From contig JAACJM010000020.1 in assembly GCA_013368315.1 (NCBI GenBank), forward strand, positions 620,001-684,000: 64,000 bases of DNA, read 5' to 3'. Under the pieces are notes generated by a model. The model was not told the origin of the DNA. It did no database searches and saw only the letters and a list, made by a program, of their open reading frames with translations. The stretch is from Tetrapyrgos nigripes. Its lineage: Eukaryota > Basidiomycota > Agaricomycetes > Agaricales > Campanellaceae. Both the position numbers and the translations under genes were made by a program. Shown here in pieces: positions 1-11,100 of this stretch. How positions within the stretch are numbered: position 1 is the first letter of the stretch; every line of letters starts with the position of its first letter.

Positions 1-49
1 CATCTCTGAGGGCAGAGTCGTCGAGAACAGCGATGGTTTTAGCAGACAT
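1..49 (-). CDS. 5' end of an unidentified gene, cut by the left edge
   Basis: An ATG on the minus strand at 49 opens a frame of 16 codons that runs off the window (it begins MSAKTIAVLDDSALRDG). The start is divergent from the gene at 813, so 50-812 is probably a shared promoter region. The N-terminus reminds me of basidiomycete Rieske/AIF-type oxidoreductases, which begin with a short strand of this kind, but 16 residues cannot decide the family. A diverged copy of this start and its upstream DNA lies at about 2157-2280, which supports the idea that it is a real gene boundary. Confidence 0.35.
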   Translation of the reverse strand, partial: MSAKTIAVLDDSALRD

Positions 50-812
50 GCTTCGTGTAGAACCTCGAAGAAACAGTAAGGGCCGTGTATCAGTCAGCCT
101 AAGGGCAGAACGAAGTCGAAGTAGCATCCATGACGCATTGTGAGAAGGAACCAATTAGAATGTCTGGATTACTACTACTGACGTCACGCAATTGCGATAT
201 TCCTGGAATCTGACACGACGCGATATAATTTCCTTTCTCCAAATTCTTCCTCAATCTATGCATATGTCAAAGCATCGAACAGCTTGGTCCATTTCCAGCA
301 ATCTAGTAATTTTCAAAGTAAATACTCTGCTCTTTGCGTGGTGCCGCAGTTGCTTGTGTTCTCAATAGGCTGAATGCATGTTCGAGATGGTATTTGTGCA
401 TTTTTGAACAACTTACAAGACACGGAGGCAGTGGGCATTACAGAAATTCCTCAAGATGCGCCGCAGTGAAACATGGGCGCATCATTGGCGCATCAGGCGC
501 ATCTATGTTCTTTGCAAGCCCAAATATACATACACGGGATGCGTACCAGTCATCGAAAATCCAGAGTTGGGCAAGTAGAACGACATACAGTCCATGCCCA
601 TAAAAGACCAGCCTCAAACCAAGTTTCTCCCCATTCCAACCAGCACCTCGTTTCCTGACATCCTGTCTCGAATCTTCATCTTATCATCTACTATTTTCAG
701 TCAACCAGCCACCCCGACAGGTACATAACGCAAGTGAGTCCACGACCCCCTCAGATATTCAGAATATCTCACAGAATAAAAACAACAGGTGATAAAATCC
801 TCAGCATCAATT
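50..812. other. Intergenic region between divergent genes
   Basis: This holds no convincing coding sequence; the short open frames have no family resemblance. A GTGAGT at about 734 and an ACAACAG ending at 788 could bound an intron in the 5' leader of the gene at 813. The pyrimidine-rich stretch at about 610-720 is typical of fungal core promoters. Confidence 0.5.
600..606 (+). promoter_or_regulatory. TATA-like element upstream of the 813 gene
   Basis: The sequence ATAAAAG lies about 210 bases before the ATG and just before a CT-rich stretch. With a leader of about 100-170 bases, partly intronic, the spacing would be reasonable. It is a motif match only. Confidence 0.3.
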
Positions 813-2024
813 ATGGAGCAAAATGTTACCAATGCTAGCCAAACCCCCCGAAGCAACGATACGTGGTACTATCCGCCCGACATCGCCAATGATCTGCAAG
901 GCGTTGAGCTTCCAGACGAACTGAAAAATGAAGCCTTCGCCTGCGCATGGGAGTACTCGCGCTGTGTGATCCCGCAATACACCAACTGGGACCGTTACGT
1001 GGCCTTTATGCGCGTAATCATTATAGGCATTATTGCAGAATTCCGTGGAAGCCTCGTCGACGTCGCAGCTGGGGATAACATCCTGGGCTACAGCCTAAAT
1101 GGCACTCTCGCTGCTCTCTTCGAGGGCACCCCAGGACACGAAGACATGTGTCGTGAATTCCGTTCCTTCCTCCTTATTACAGCCGACAAGGCCAGTGGCA
1201 GGCGCGATGGCGAGCTCTTCCGGCGCTACGTGAATGCCCTTACCCAGTCGCCAAGACATTGGTTCCGTATGAGGGACTGTGACGCACTGGCGAGGTTCAC
1301 CATCGCCGCAGCTCTTGCCTGCAATGACCTGGACGACATCTGGTTTACTGATGACCAGTTTGAGATGCTCAGCGAAATTGGTGACACACTGTACGACGCT
1401 GTGGCGTTCTACAAGCACCGATCCGAAGGGGAAACCAACAACACCTTCGCTTACGTCCCCGAGGATGTTCGTATCAACGCTTTCCGACGGGCTCGAGAGA
1501 CCCTGTGGGGTTTAGACGTTGCTTGGGCGCGCAAACCCGAGCTCCAGGGCGTCATCAATTTCGTGCGCTTCTTCGGTGGACCCATCCACATGATGATGAG
1601 GCGATACCGCTTCGTCGAAGAGGACCTGACCATTGGCAAACCAGAGACGGACCATGTCGTCGATCAGACCCGGCATAACTACAAGCTATGGAACCGTGTT
1701 GATGTCGGCGAAAACTCAAAGACTGTTCAGGACCTCCAGCGCTACAGGAACCTGATTTCTAGGAGTGATGAGTTGATGTTTACTGGCCTCGCCGATTTTC
1801 TGGAGACAGGTGGCGACGGAGTTTGTGATCGCTGCCAGTATCGTGCTTCCTACGGTGCCGAGTCGAATTATAGATTTGGTGGTGTTGAGCTTTGTGTGGA
1901 ATGCAGAGCCAAGTGGAGGGATTATCTGGAGTCATTTCCAGAACGGGCTGCGAAAGTCTTCCCTGAAACTTTCAAATCGACCACAGCTGTACGCGAGGGA
2001 ACGCATTTGTCGGTGATTGCTTGA
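813..2024 (+). CDS. Conserved helical protein, possibly terpene-synthase-like, with C-terminal CxxC pair
   Basis: This is a single-exon gene of 403 residues. An in-frame GTG at 789 is not a plausible start, and the first ATG is at 813. The body is helix-rich and acidic/aromatic. Around residues 185-215 it has CNDLDD, then DTLYDAVAFYKHRSEGETNN, which loosely recalls the second metal-binding motif (NSE/DTE) and following GE/N of class I terpene cyclases. I see no canonical DDxxD near residue 90-100. The last 70 residues contain CDRC...CVEC, a zinc-ribbon-like arrangement. Fungi do have terpene synthases without standard aspartate motifs (the BcABA3 type), and that is the best guess. It is inference; the gene may simply be a conserved Agaricomycete protein of unknown role. 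It is flanked by a diverged direct repeat (1-120 and 2157-2280). Confidence 0.55.
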   Translation: MEQNVTNASQTPRSNDTWYYPPDIANDLQGVELPDELKNEAFACAWEYSRCVIPQYTNWDRYVAFMRVIIIGIIAEFRGSLVDVAAGDNILGYSLNGTLAALFEGTPGHEDMCREFRSFLLITADKASGRRDGELFRRYVNALTQSPRHWFRMRDCDALARFTIAAALACNDLDDIWFTDDQFEMLSEIGDTLYDAVAFYKHRSEGETNNTFAYVPEDVRINAFRRARETLWGLDVAWARKPELQGVINFVRFFGGPIHMMMRRYRFVEEDLTIGKPETDHVVDQTRHNYKLWNRVDVGENSKTVQDLQRYRNLISRSDELMFTGLADFLETGGDGVCDRCQYRASYGAESNYRFGGVELCVECRAKWRDYLESFPERAAKVFPETFKSTTAVREGTHLSVIA

Positions 2025-2156
2025 GTGGTCCATTTAAAATATAAGTATCTGCGTCTGACTTAGTTATTCATTTATTTATTCAAGAGTTAAGATACCAAGT
2101 ACTACGCTACTAGTAGTAGGGACTTCAGGATGTGATTTGGACCTTTACTTGTCACT

Positions 2157-2280
2157 GAGCGCCGCTCCCTCCTTAGAGCACAGTCACCGAGAACAATGAT
2201 TAGTTTCGGCAGGCATACCAATCTTTTTGTAGACCTTTGCTGTCTCAGCCAGCCTAAGTATGAGCAAGAACGGCTGCGTC
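2157..2280. repeat. Diverged direct copy of window positions 1-120
   Basis: The segment matches the left edge over the start region of the minus-strand gene and its upstream DNA: compare CAGTCACCGAGAACAATGAT with the AGTCGTCGAGAACAGCGATG of the left copy, and the shared CAGCCTAAG block further on. In this copy the minus-strand frame from the ATG near 2216 is broken by one extra base and reaches TGA after about ten codons, so it is a dead fragment. The rest of 2025-2488 holds nothing else recognisable. Confidence 0.5.
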
Positions 2281-2488
2281 GTCGACCTCAGAGTCGATGC
2301 CGCCGCGAATTGGCCGCGAAGTCACGTTGACCTGGCCATGGGCCACGTGCACGCGTGTTCGGAGTCTCGGACGACGTTTACTCCTTCCCGGCTCCGTGAT
2401 CTTTATAGCGAACTCTTCTGTGCTTCCTCTTTAAAGACAAAGGTCTCTAGGCTATCCAATAACCGTCGTGACGGACAACTTGGGCGAA

Positions 2489-4939
2489 ATGGAAATGTCC
2501 CCCGAATCACCCACCAAGTCCAGTGCACTCTGGAAGGGCAAGGGCAAAGTTGTCGATGACGACTTCGCCGACTTGAACCCAACTATCACGTACCGACATG
2601 TTGTGCAGCAAAACTTAGGAGTCCGAGACCCTCTACGAGTTATATCTCTTTGTGATTCAGACGCCTTTTACGCCCAATGTGAAATGAATCGCCTTCAAGT
2701 GAAGAAGGACAAACCGCTTATAGTCCTGCAATGGGAAGGAATAATTGCCGTCAACTATCCTGCAAGAGCCTATGGGGTGTCGAGATTCCAGAAATTGAAG
2801 GAGGCCAAGGAACGTTGTCCAGATATGATGATTGTTCACGTCGCAACATACAAGGAAGGGGAAGCGGAGCCTGGGTACTGGGATAACATTGATTCGAAAA
2901 CACATAAGGTTAATTTCATTCCGACATTCTTGGTCTACTTATGTTGACTGTCCTTCCAGGTGTCTTTAGACTACTATCGAAGGGAAAGCGCAAAGATCCT
3001 CGCGATGATGAAAGAAAGTCTACCCAGTGCAGAGATAGGTGAGTCTATTTCTGCTTCACAGAACTTCCAGTACCTAACTATCCTGCGCTATGAATAAGAA
3101 AAGGCTTCCATAGACGAAGCATTTATTGATCTTACAAAGCCAGTCCGAGAAGCCCTGCTGCAGCGATATCCATACCTTGCTCAGCCACCTCCTGATGCAC
3201 CCAATGGATTGGATACACCTCTCCCGCCGCCTCCTCCACCTGACTGGTGCTCATATTCAAACATTGTGCCTGACCATCCGAATTCCGCCGACGCATCTTC
3301 GTCTTCAGCTACGGATGAGCATTATACATGGCACGATATTGCTCTTTCTATCGCAGCGGAAATGATGCATAATGCTCGGACTAATATCGAGGCTAAGGTT
3401 GGATACACCACATCAGCGGTGAGTTGTTACATCCGATATATAAACCCTTCGCATCTCATGCGCCGGTTATCAGGGCATTGCTCGCAATAAATTCCTTGCT
3501 AAAGTATGTCAATTTGTCGTGTGTCGCAGAACGACATTCTGATGTCGTGAAAAGCTATGTGCGTCGTACAAGAAACCAATGTCCCAGGTAGATACATGCC
3601 CATTGTGCAACAATTCTGTTCTAATTGCCTTCAGAGTATTCTGCGTAACAATGCCATCCCCAGCTATCTACTGCCCATGGAATTCCAAAAAGTCACATGT
3701 TTTGGTCCTCTGGCATTCTCACCTGCTGATTTGCGGCTTCCAGATCCGGTTCCTGGGTGGCAAGCTTGGCAAGGCGTTGGCTGAAGAATACGACGTTTCT
3801 ACTGTCCAGGATCTATTGTACGTCCATCTGATCGCCTTTTTCAGTCACTATACCCATGTGCTTTCAATTTACAGGCCTGTCTCATTGGGTGAGTGAATAA
3901 AAGACGTCTTCCGTGGTGGACAGATCTTTGATCGACATCATGGCTTTCAGAGGAAATACAGGCCAAATTTGGAGAAAATGCCATTTGGGTCTATGAGTTG
4001 TTACGGCAGGTCATCTACTAAACCAAGTATTACCCATCTCATGTCGTCTTTGACAGTGGAATTGACCGAACGGAAGGTTAGTTATTGACAGCTTCACTGG
4101 ATGCGATCATTCCTAATTTTGTTTGCAGTCAAGGAGAAATCCATCGTAAACAAGAGTATGCTCGCTGCAAAGAGTCTGCAGAAACCCATAACAAAGTTTG
4201 AAGATGGACACCACTGGATTCGCGTTCTGGCAGCTGAACTAGCTCTTCGTCTCAATGATGCACGCAAAGCAGATCCACGACTTTGGCCTAAAACTCTCGT
4301 TTTGCACGCCAGTCGCTGTAAGTCGTGACACTTCAATCTGTCGATGATGTCCTGACTGTCGCTTGAGCCTGGCAAATCAGCCGATCCAAGCAAGCCCCTT
4401 TTCCGTTCTCGCGTGAAGTGAACGTCGACTTGATTGCCAATGCAGGCAACAAGCTATGGAAGGAGCTTATTGGAAGCAACCCGGGTCCACTGAAAATCGG
4501 CATCATTTCATTAGCCTTTACTGGCGTCGAGACTGCTGAAGAAGGTCAACAGAATATAGACGACTTCTTCAGAGGTGGTGACTCAGGACGTGTATCCAAA
4601 CGATCGAGGGATGTTCTTCCTCAGTCTCGCGGTGAACCCGGAGATACTCAGTCCCTTGTGAATGACTCCGAGAGCTGCAATAGCTTCTTCTGTATAGAAT
4701 GCGCTAAAGATATTTTCCTACCAGCCAAGTTCCTTTCTCCAGATGTCAGTCATGAAGAGCAGATCCAGGCCTTGGAGATGATGAAGACCGAGCATAGCGA
4801 TTTTCATTTCGCGCAGGCGGTTGCGAGAGAGGTTGAACCAGACGAGCCTAGCCTTCCCAAACCTTCCAAAAAGAAGAAAATCACGAAGGATGGGAAAAAG
4901 CTTCCTACTGGAATAGAAAAATTTTTCACTCGTCAATGA
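2489..4939 (+). CDS. RAD30: DNA polymerase eta (Y family, translesion synthesis)
   Basis: This Y-family polymerase copies past UV photoproducts in the nucleus. I resolve 12 exons (2489-2908, 2960-3038, 3099-3418, 3474-3503, 3555-3587, 3635-3691, 3744-3817, 3875-3888, 3951-4005, 4057-4076, 4129-4321, 4381-4939), giving 617 codons. Catalytic motifs are visible: CDSDAFYAQCE at the first metal site, the YxAR-like NYPARAYGVSR, and ASIDEAFIDLT with the SIDE aspartate/glutamate. The palm/little-finger linker has IARNKFLAKL and KIRFLGGKLG. Near the end lie a UBZ-like zinc finger (FCIEC...HSDFHFAQ) and a C-terminal PIP box, IEKFFTRQ, for PCNA. The TTG/GTG frame before 2489 has no ATG. The exon ending at 4005 must be joined through a GC-AG intron to keep LLRGIDRTE. 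Proline-rich DTPLPPPPPPDW (near residue 200) is an insertion typical of fungal copies. Confidence 0.93.
4006..4056 (+). other. Predicted GC-AG intron in RAD30
   Basis: The exon must end in TTA CG and resume with T GGA ATT GAC to give the conserved RGID stretch. The intron therefore starts GCAGGT and ends GACAG (51 nt). The nearby GT (at 4010) would shift the frame into a TGA two codons later. Confidence 0.6.
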
Positions 4940-5285
4940 ATGTTGGACGTAGCCGGTAGCCGGTCGTCATGTACGATCAGTAGGAGCCAAATTCATGATC
5001 GTAGTAACCACCTGTATAATCCTAATTCTATTATTTTTTGAGAAATCGTCATTGTTAAAAATCATCACAAGTACAAGGGTCAGGGGCCTGGGGATTGATG
5101 CCGGTATTAGACCACCTCCAGGGTTTTCTCATACAACTATCGTTCTTTCCCTTCGCTTTCAGGACTGGTTCCCTTTGTCTCTCTAGGAGAACCTTTTTTC
5201 GACAGGCGCTGGACGGCCTTTTTCGTTCATTGTCACAGTTCCGTGCCCAGTTTGTCTCGAAAAAGTGTCCAATCCAGGGTTTAAG
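4940..5285. other. Intergenic, RAD30 3' region and GPCR promoter
   Basis: Nothing coding is seen. It is T-rich with pyrimidine tracts at about 5140-5250, as expected ahead of the gene at 5286. Confidence 0.5.
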
Positions 5286-7560
5286 ATGGCAGTAGCTCTC
5301 TCTTCCTCGGCATTTTTTCCTATCCCTTCCAATGAGTTGGCAGGAGCTATTGTGAGTGCGGAATATATTGCTGCGTTATGAGTTCCTCACTGTGGACGTC
5401 AAAGGTGGTCAATGTTTTTGCGATACTTTCAACGCTTGCTTTATCGTGTATTTTTATTCGTGTGCTTTGCTTGGCCGGCCTCAGACTTCTTGGACATGAT
5501 GTTGCACCGTCTTTCTTCAATACTCAGCTTGGATACTATGCCGCTTGTTTGCTCATCGCTAACATGATCAATGGAGTCGCTGGATTGATGGGTCTTCCGT
5601 GGCTCGCCCACAAAGGCATAACAGAAAGTGAGTTAACTATTCATCTTGACCTGTGTCCATTCTTAAATCACACTCTTTGCACAGATGCACTCTGCACTGC
5701 TCAAGGTACTCCATGAACATTATAATCGCAGAAGACTCGTCTCAAAATTTGCTTTAGCCACAGTGATGCAGTTTGGAAACATTGCTGGTGCCTACTTCAC
5801 AGTTGCCATTGCGGTTCATACAATCAACTCGCTGGTGCTACGCAAACGCCAATCGGTCTTCATCTTTGGCCCAGCCATCGCCCTTGGCTGGACCTTGGCC
5901 GCCGTAATCTGTGTGTGCTCTAGACCTTCGTTGATCCACTATCCATTCATTTCATAATCACAGCCCTTCTGCCGTTGGTAACTAAGACCAATGGTCCCCT
6001 CTACGGCGTTTCTGGGTTGTCGTGTGGAGTGAGGGCCCCATTTCCAAGACAGATGTTCCTTTTCCATCTCCTTCCAGTTCGTAGCCCTGTCTTTCTATGG
6101 ACTTCATGTCCTGATTGATCATTCTTGCAGATCTTCGTTGCCTCACTATTATCCGCAATTCTATATTCGCTTATTTTCCTGGTGCTTCGTGGTTCTATTT
6201 CTTTCAGAGGGGGTGTCAGATTAAGCCTGAACCGGAGCGAGCGCAATGCCGACCACTACCAGCGTTTTGTAGCTGGGATTGCAAAAAGCATGCTATGGTA
6301 AGCATGCATTCTCTATTTCACGACTGATATTGACGAGGCTATCGTAGGTATCCAGCTGGTTAGTTAACAGCCTTTGAACCGAGGTACCTGAAGCTTATTT
6401 TCTGCTTCCAGCATATACAATTCTCTTGCTACCATATTCCATCACGCGCTTGGCTGTGATTGGAGGATTTTCTGTCCCTTTTGAAGTGATGGTGCTTGCT
6501 TTCGTCTGCTGGTTCGCTCTAGGTGAGGCAATCTATTTCTTCTCTGAAGAGCATATCTAACCGGGTGCAACGTTGATATTTTCGAAACGAAGGTGTCGTC
6601 AACGCGGGTCTACTGTTCAATACCTTCAGGTTGCTCACTCCAGCGATGGATACGAAATCATTCGAGTCAAAGAGGGAGGACAGGGAAAGTTTTGGGACTC
6701 CAGAACTCTTCCGCCGAAATTCAGACTTTAAAGATTTAAGTGTGACGGAAAAAATGATCCAGGAATACCGGGGTGGCAGGGATTCTCTTTCGATGTCTGC
6801 TTCCGATAGAATATCCTCCCATTCAACGGTTGGCTTGCTACCTTCGTATCCCGAGCGAGCTGCGAGTCAACAAAGCTACTACAGCTACGGCCAATTCTCT
6901 CAAGAGATTCCACGGAACATATCCCCGGTTTCAGATCTCAACCGCAGCATTGTAGTGCAACAAGACAACCAATCTCTTTACCCTGCTGCCGTTACTCGAG
7001 TTCTTAACGCTGAACATATTCGGCATGCATCAGATAGCTCAGTGGCTAGCCTCCCCACACCTCCCCGAAGTCGCACCCGATCCTCATCCCTTGCTCGACC
7101 CGCACTTGACCGTCTCCAAACGTCTTACCCCGCTGACACTGCTCAGGCTGTGATTGGTTCCCCGCGAGGGCCAATCACACCTCCTTCTCGCGCTTCTCTC
7201 TCGTCAGCGAGAAGATACTCTCCGTCAGCTTACCCTCGAGATGTAATCCGTCCTTCGCAGCATGGAAGAAGCGGTTCTCAGCTTTCTTCTACCTCTGCCG
7301 AATTGGACATTACAGGGTGGCTAGCGCGACAGAACCCAGATGGATCCATGCCTTCCGGGTTAAAGAATCAAGAACCCTTACTGAGTGCTGTCGGGCCTCA
7401 CTTTCCCCCTGCAACACCACCAGCCTCTAATCCAACTGCTTCACCATCGCAGAGGCTGAGGCCATTGTTACTGGCCAGTGTAGAACGAACAGGATCGCCA
7501 ACCCTGGCTCAACACTATGACAAGCTGTATAGAAACAGGTTGCCCGATTCGCAGGTCTAA
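5286..7560 (+). CDS. Seven-transmembrane GPCR, Git3/cAMP-receptor-like
   Basis: A plasma-membrane receptor expected to sense a nutrient or similar ligand and couple to G-alpha/cAMP signalling. The short first exon (MAVALSSSAFFPIPSNELAG) joins by a 5352-5404 intron to the first TM segment. Splicing then gives NALCTAQATVMQFGNIAGAY, the conserved TM3 start with its extracellular cysteine, then AIAVHT. Later exons give PRQMFLFHLLPIFVASLLSA, LRGSISFRGG (third cytoplasmic loop), SMLWYPAAYTILLLPYSITR (TM6) and FALGVVNAGLLFNTFRLLTP (TM7). At least seven introns are needed, several only about 50 nt. A 300-residue cytoplasmic tail follows from 6631, rich in Ser/Pro/Arg and with no domain, a likely phosphorylation region. 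The family call rests on the TM3-TM7 pattern; the ligand cannot be inferred. Confidence 0.85.
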
Positions 7561-8116
7561 ATCTTGATCATTGGATAGACTGATAGCTTCTTGTTGATGG
7601 TTGAGGATGGATACTTTCATTGTGTCTGCTATAATTCGGAAGGCCACACTGTATTTTTACTTCGTTTCCGCCCTAAATTGGCCTTACTTTCATTTCGATT
7701 TCGTTTCTTGATAGTACTTTGTATTCTTAAGTACAAGTTATAGCTTCACCTGGCTTGAAGCTATGGTCATTTTCGTATGGCTGCTGGACGGTTGTATGAG
7801 TTTTGTATATATGTACCGTATATATACATATATAGCTCATTTACTACGGAGGACGTTGCGAACAGCCGCTAACCTTGGGCGCCTTGAAGATTATGACGTC
7901 TCTGAGCGACATGAACCTACCGTCGATTACCTAAGCACCTTAGGGCAGCGATCACAGTCATAGTAACTTTGCACATAGTAAGCGACCTCCTCCTCCTCCT
8001 CCGAGTTGACGCGGAGTTATTCTTGACCACCATCCACAAAACCCACAGTCCTGCCTCTTCCTCTCCACCTCACGGCTTTCTGACTCTTTGAGGTTTCCTC
8101 GTAGCCGCCAACGACG
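7561..8116. other. Intergenic, GPCR 3' region and nucleoporin promoter
   Basis: It includes an AT-rich TATATATA stretch near 7806-7835 and a (CCT)n run at about 7987-8000. No coding signal was found. Confidence 0.5.
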
Positions 8117-11100
8117 ATGAACACCTTTTCGCGGCTGTCTCGACTCAATCAACCTGCGGTCTACGTGGACCCCAACGCAAGAGATGCATTAAGGGATGGT
8201 CTGAATGTCCGTTTTCCTCTTTCTCTGAAAAAGTTCGCGAATTTGAACGCGTTTCTTTTAGTACCCGACATTTCGACTGCTGAACAAGAAGACCCGTATC
8301 ACACTCTCTCCCGAGTACCTCAGTCATGACCAATCATTCTCATATGCGACCTTTTCCGTAGCCAACAGTAAAGGATGGTTTTCTGCCGTGCAAAGTAGTA
8401 ATGAGACTTTTGGTGTGTTTCCTTTGACTTGCCTCCTAGTTCGTTATTGACGCTCTCTGATAGCCGTCATACTGTCACCGTTGAGTGACCTTCGCAAAGC
8501 CATCAGAGACGCCACCACGGATGGTGTTACTTTCACTCCTCAGCGAACGCTTTCATTCCGAACCTCTGAACCAAACATTGTCCAATTTACGGCCAACGAC
8601 ACCCGACTGGTCATCGGTTTCAAGTCGGGACAGCTCGTTATTTACGACACGTCAGTTGTGCTCACTCCAGGAGCCGACCAGAATAATCCATTGCATGTGT
8701 CCGAAGCCTCATCCAGTCCACCTGTTCAAATACATCCCAATCCAAGCAATGATCCATCTCTTGCCGAAACTATGGCTATTGTTCGTGCTGACGGCACTGT
8801 GCAGATATTGAAAATGAATCTGGAGCCAATGGGTGGCTGGGCAGCAAGCGGTCCCGACTCTGTTCCAGTAGCAGGTGTGTCCCTAAGACTAATTGCTGTA
8901 GTCATAAACTGACGGGTTTTCCAGTGGCTTGGTCTCCAAAGGGAAAACAACTTGCCATTGGTTTGCAGCTTGGAGACATACTATGCTTCCACCCCGGTAA
9001 CATGGATGTTCCTCAGAAGCATATCCCACCCACTGCCAACGGTACGCTTGCATCACTGAACTGGTTGGCGCCGGGATATACGTTTCGTACCAGTTATGCC
9101 GTCCCCGACTCTGATCCAGTACATCACATCGTCCATGTGGAACCCCGCTCGACGTCTGCTACATATACCAAACTCGAACATTCTTTCCAAGCTCCCGATC
9201 GTACGAAGCAGCGCTCATATGTGCTATCACTTCCGAAATGGGATAGTACAGATGAGAACAAGTTTCTCGTCATAGTTGGCGATGCTTCCTGCACGGATAT
9301 GGAGGTGCTCGGAAATGACGGTACTCAATGGTACCAACAGTCTCAAGAGAACCCACTCTCCATTCCCTTGGACAAGAACTCTGATGACACTGTCTTGATG
9401 TCGTTGGAGGTTGACCTTACGGACACGGAAGCTAGATTCCCTGTGATGTATGCGTATCTCAATGATGGAACACTCCAGGCATGGTTCATCGAGCATTCTC
9501 AACCATATGCAGGGATGGTCGCGTCTGTTGCTGCTCCTGTGCAAGCACCCGCTTCTACCACCTCTTCGACGTCTGCTTTCGGTCAGGGTTCCCTCTTTGG
9601 TCAGCAACCATCGACGTCTGCATTCGGTCAAACGCAAACAGTACCAGCTTTTAGTCAGCCCTCCAGTTCACAGCCGTCCGTGTTTGGGCAACCACAGCAG
9701 ACGTCTACTTTTAGTGATCAGTCACAACAGACATCTGCCTTTGGCAGCCAATCAGTATTTGGGCAGCCCTCCGGCTTTGGTCAGCAGAGTTCTGCACCAA
9801 CTTTTGGGCAATCGTCATTCGGAACGCCGGCATCCGTATCTACTTTCGGCCAACCCTCTGCGTTCGGACAGTCTTCCTTCACGCAGCCATCTACTACTTC
9901 ATCTGCGTTCAGTGCATTTGCTTCCAATAATCCTAGTCCTTTTGGAGCAGGTTTTGGCTCCCCTACACCGAACGCAAACAAGGCGCCACCTTCATCGAGC
10001 ACGCCCGATGAATCAATGTCTGATTCTACACCTTCTTTTGGTGGGCTATCCTTGGGAGGTGATGATGGCTCCAGTAGCAAACCCAAGAGCTCCTTCGGTG
10101 GAATTTTCGGAAGCTCAGCCACTTCTTCTGATCAAAACGCCTCAGAGTCTACATCGAATGGAAGCGTTATTAAACCTGCTTCAGGATTTGGGGCTTTTGG
10201 TGCATCTGGAGGTGCATTTGGTAGCAAAACTGTAGAACAACCTTCTGCATTTAGTGGCGGAGCTTTCTCAGCGAAACCTACTACCCAGTCTGCATTTGGC
10301 GATGGCAGTAACACTAATTCTACCCAGCCTTCTTCTGGTTTTGGACAGCCTTCTTTCGGGAAACCAGCTTTCGGCCAGTCATCTTTCGGTCAACCGGGAT
10401 TTGGTCAAACTGGATTTGGAACAAAGGCGCCGCCTGCACCTGCTTCCAACACTGGTGGTTTTAGTGCTTTTGCTGGATCCCCATCTGTCTTCGGGGGAAG
10501 CACACCTAAATCTAACACAACGTCTAATACGTCGGGAGGATTTGCCAGCTTTGCCACTGGGACGTCAGCTTTCGGTGCAACATCATCATCACAATCACCC
10601 TTCTCTGGGAACGCATCTCCCAAACCCGACACGACCGCTCCACCTGCTGGAGGTACTTTTGCAAGTTTTGCAAGCACTGGACCTTCGGTTTTCGGCAAGC
10701 CCGCGTCTACCCAGGAGGCAACATCAGCGTCGTCATCACACTCACCCTTCGCTGGCAACGGATCTTCCAAACCTGAAACAATCACACCACCTACCGGAGG
10801 TGCTTTTGCAAGTTTTGCAAGCACTGGACCCTCGGTTTTCGGGAAACCTGCGCCTACCCAGGAGGTCAAAAGTGCATTTTCGCCCGCACCCGAGTCCAAG
10901 TCATCCAGTAACTCAGGAAGCGCTGCAGCAACGCCGTCACAGGGTTCAGTATTTGCCAGCCCTCCACCACAACCTGTCGCTTCGCCAAGTGCTTCGTCAC
11001 CTCCATCGACCCCACCAGCCAAAAGCCCTCCGGCTCAGACGCCTACACCCTCTTCGGCAAGCTTTTTTAAACCTGATTCAGGTTTTGGTGGATTTGGTGT

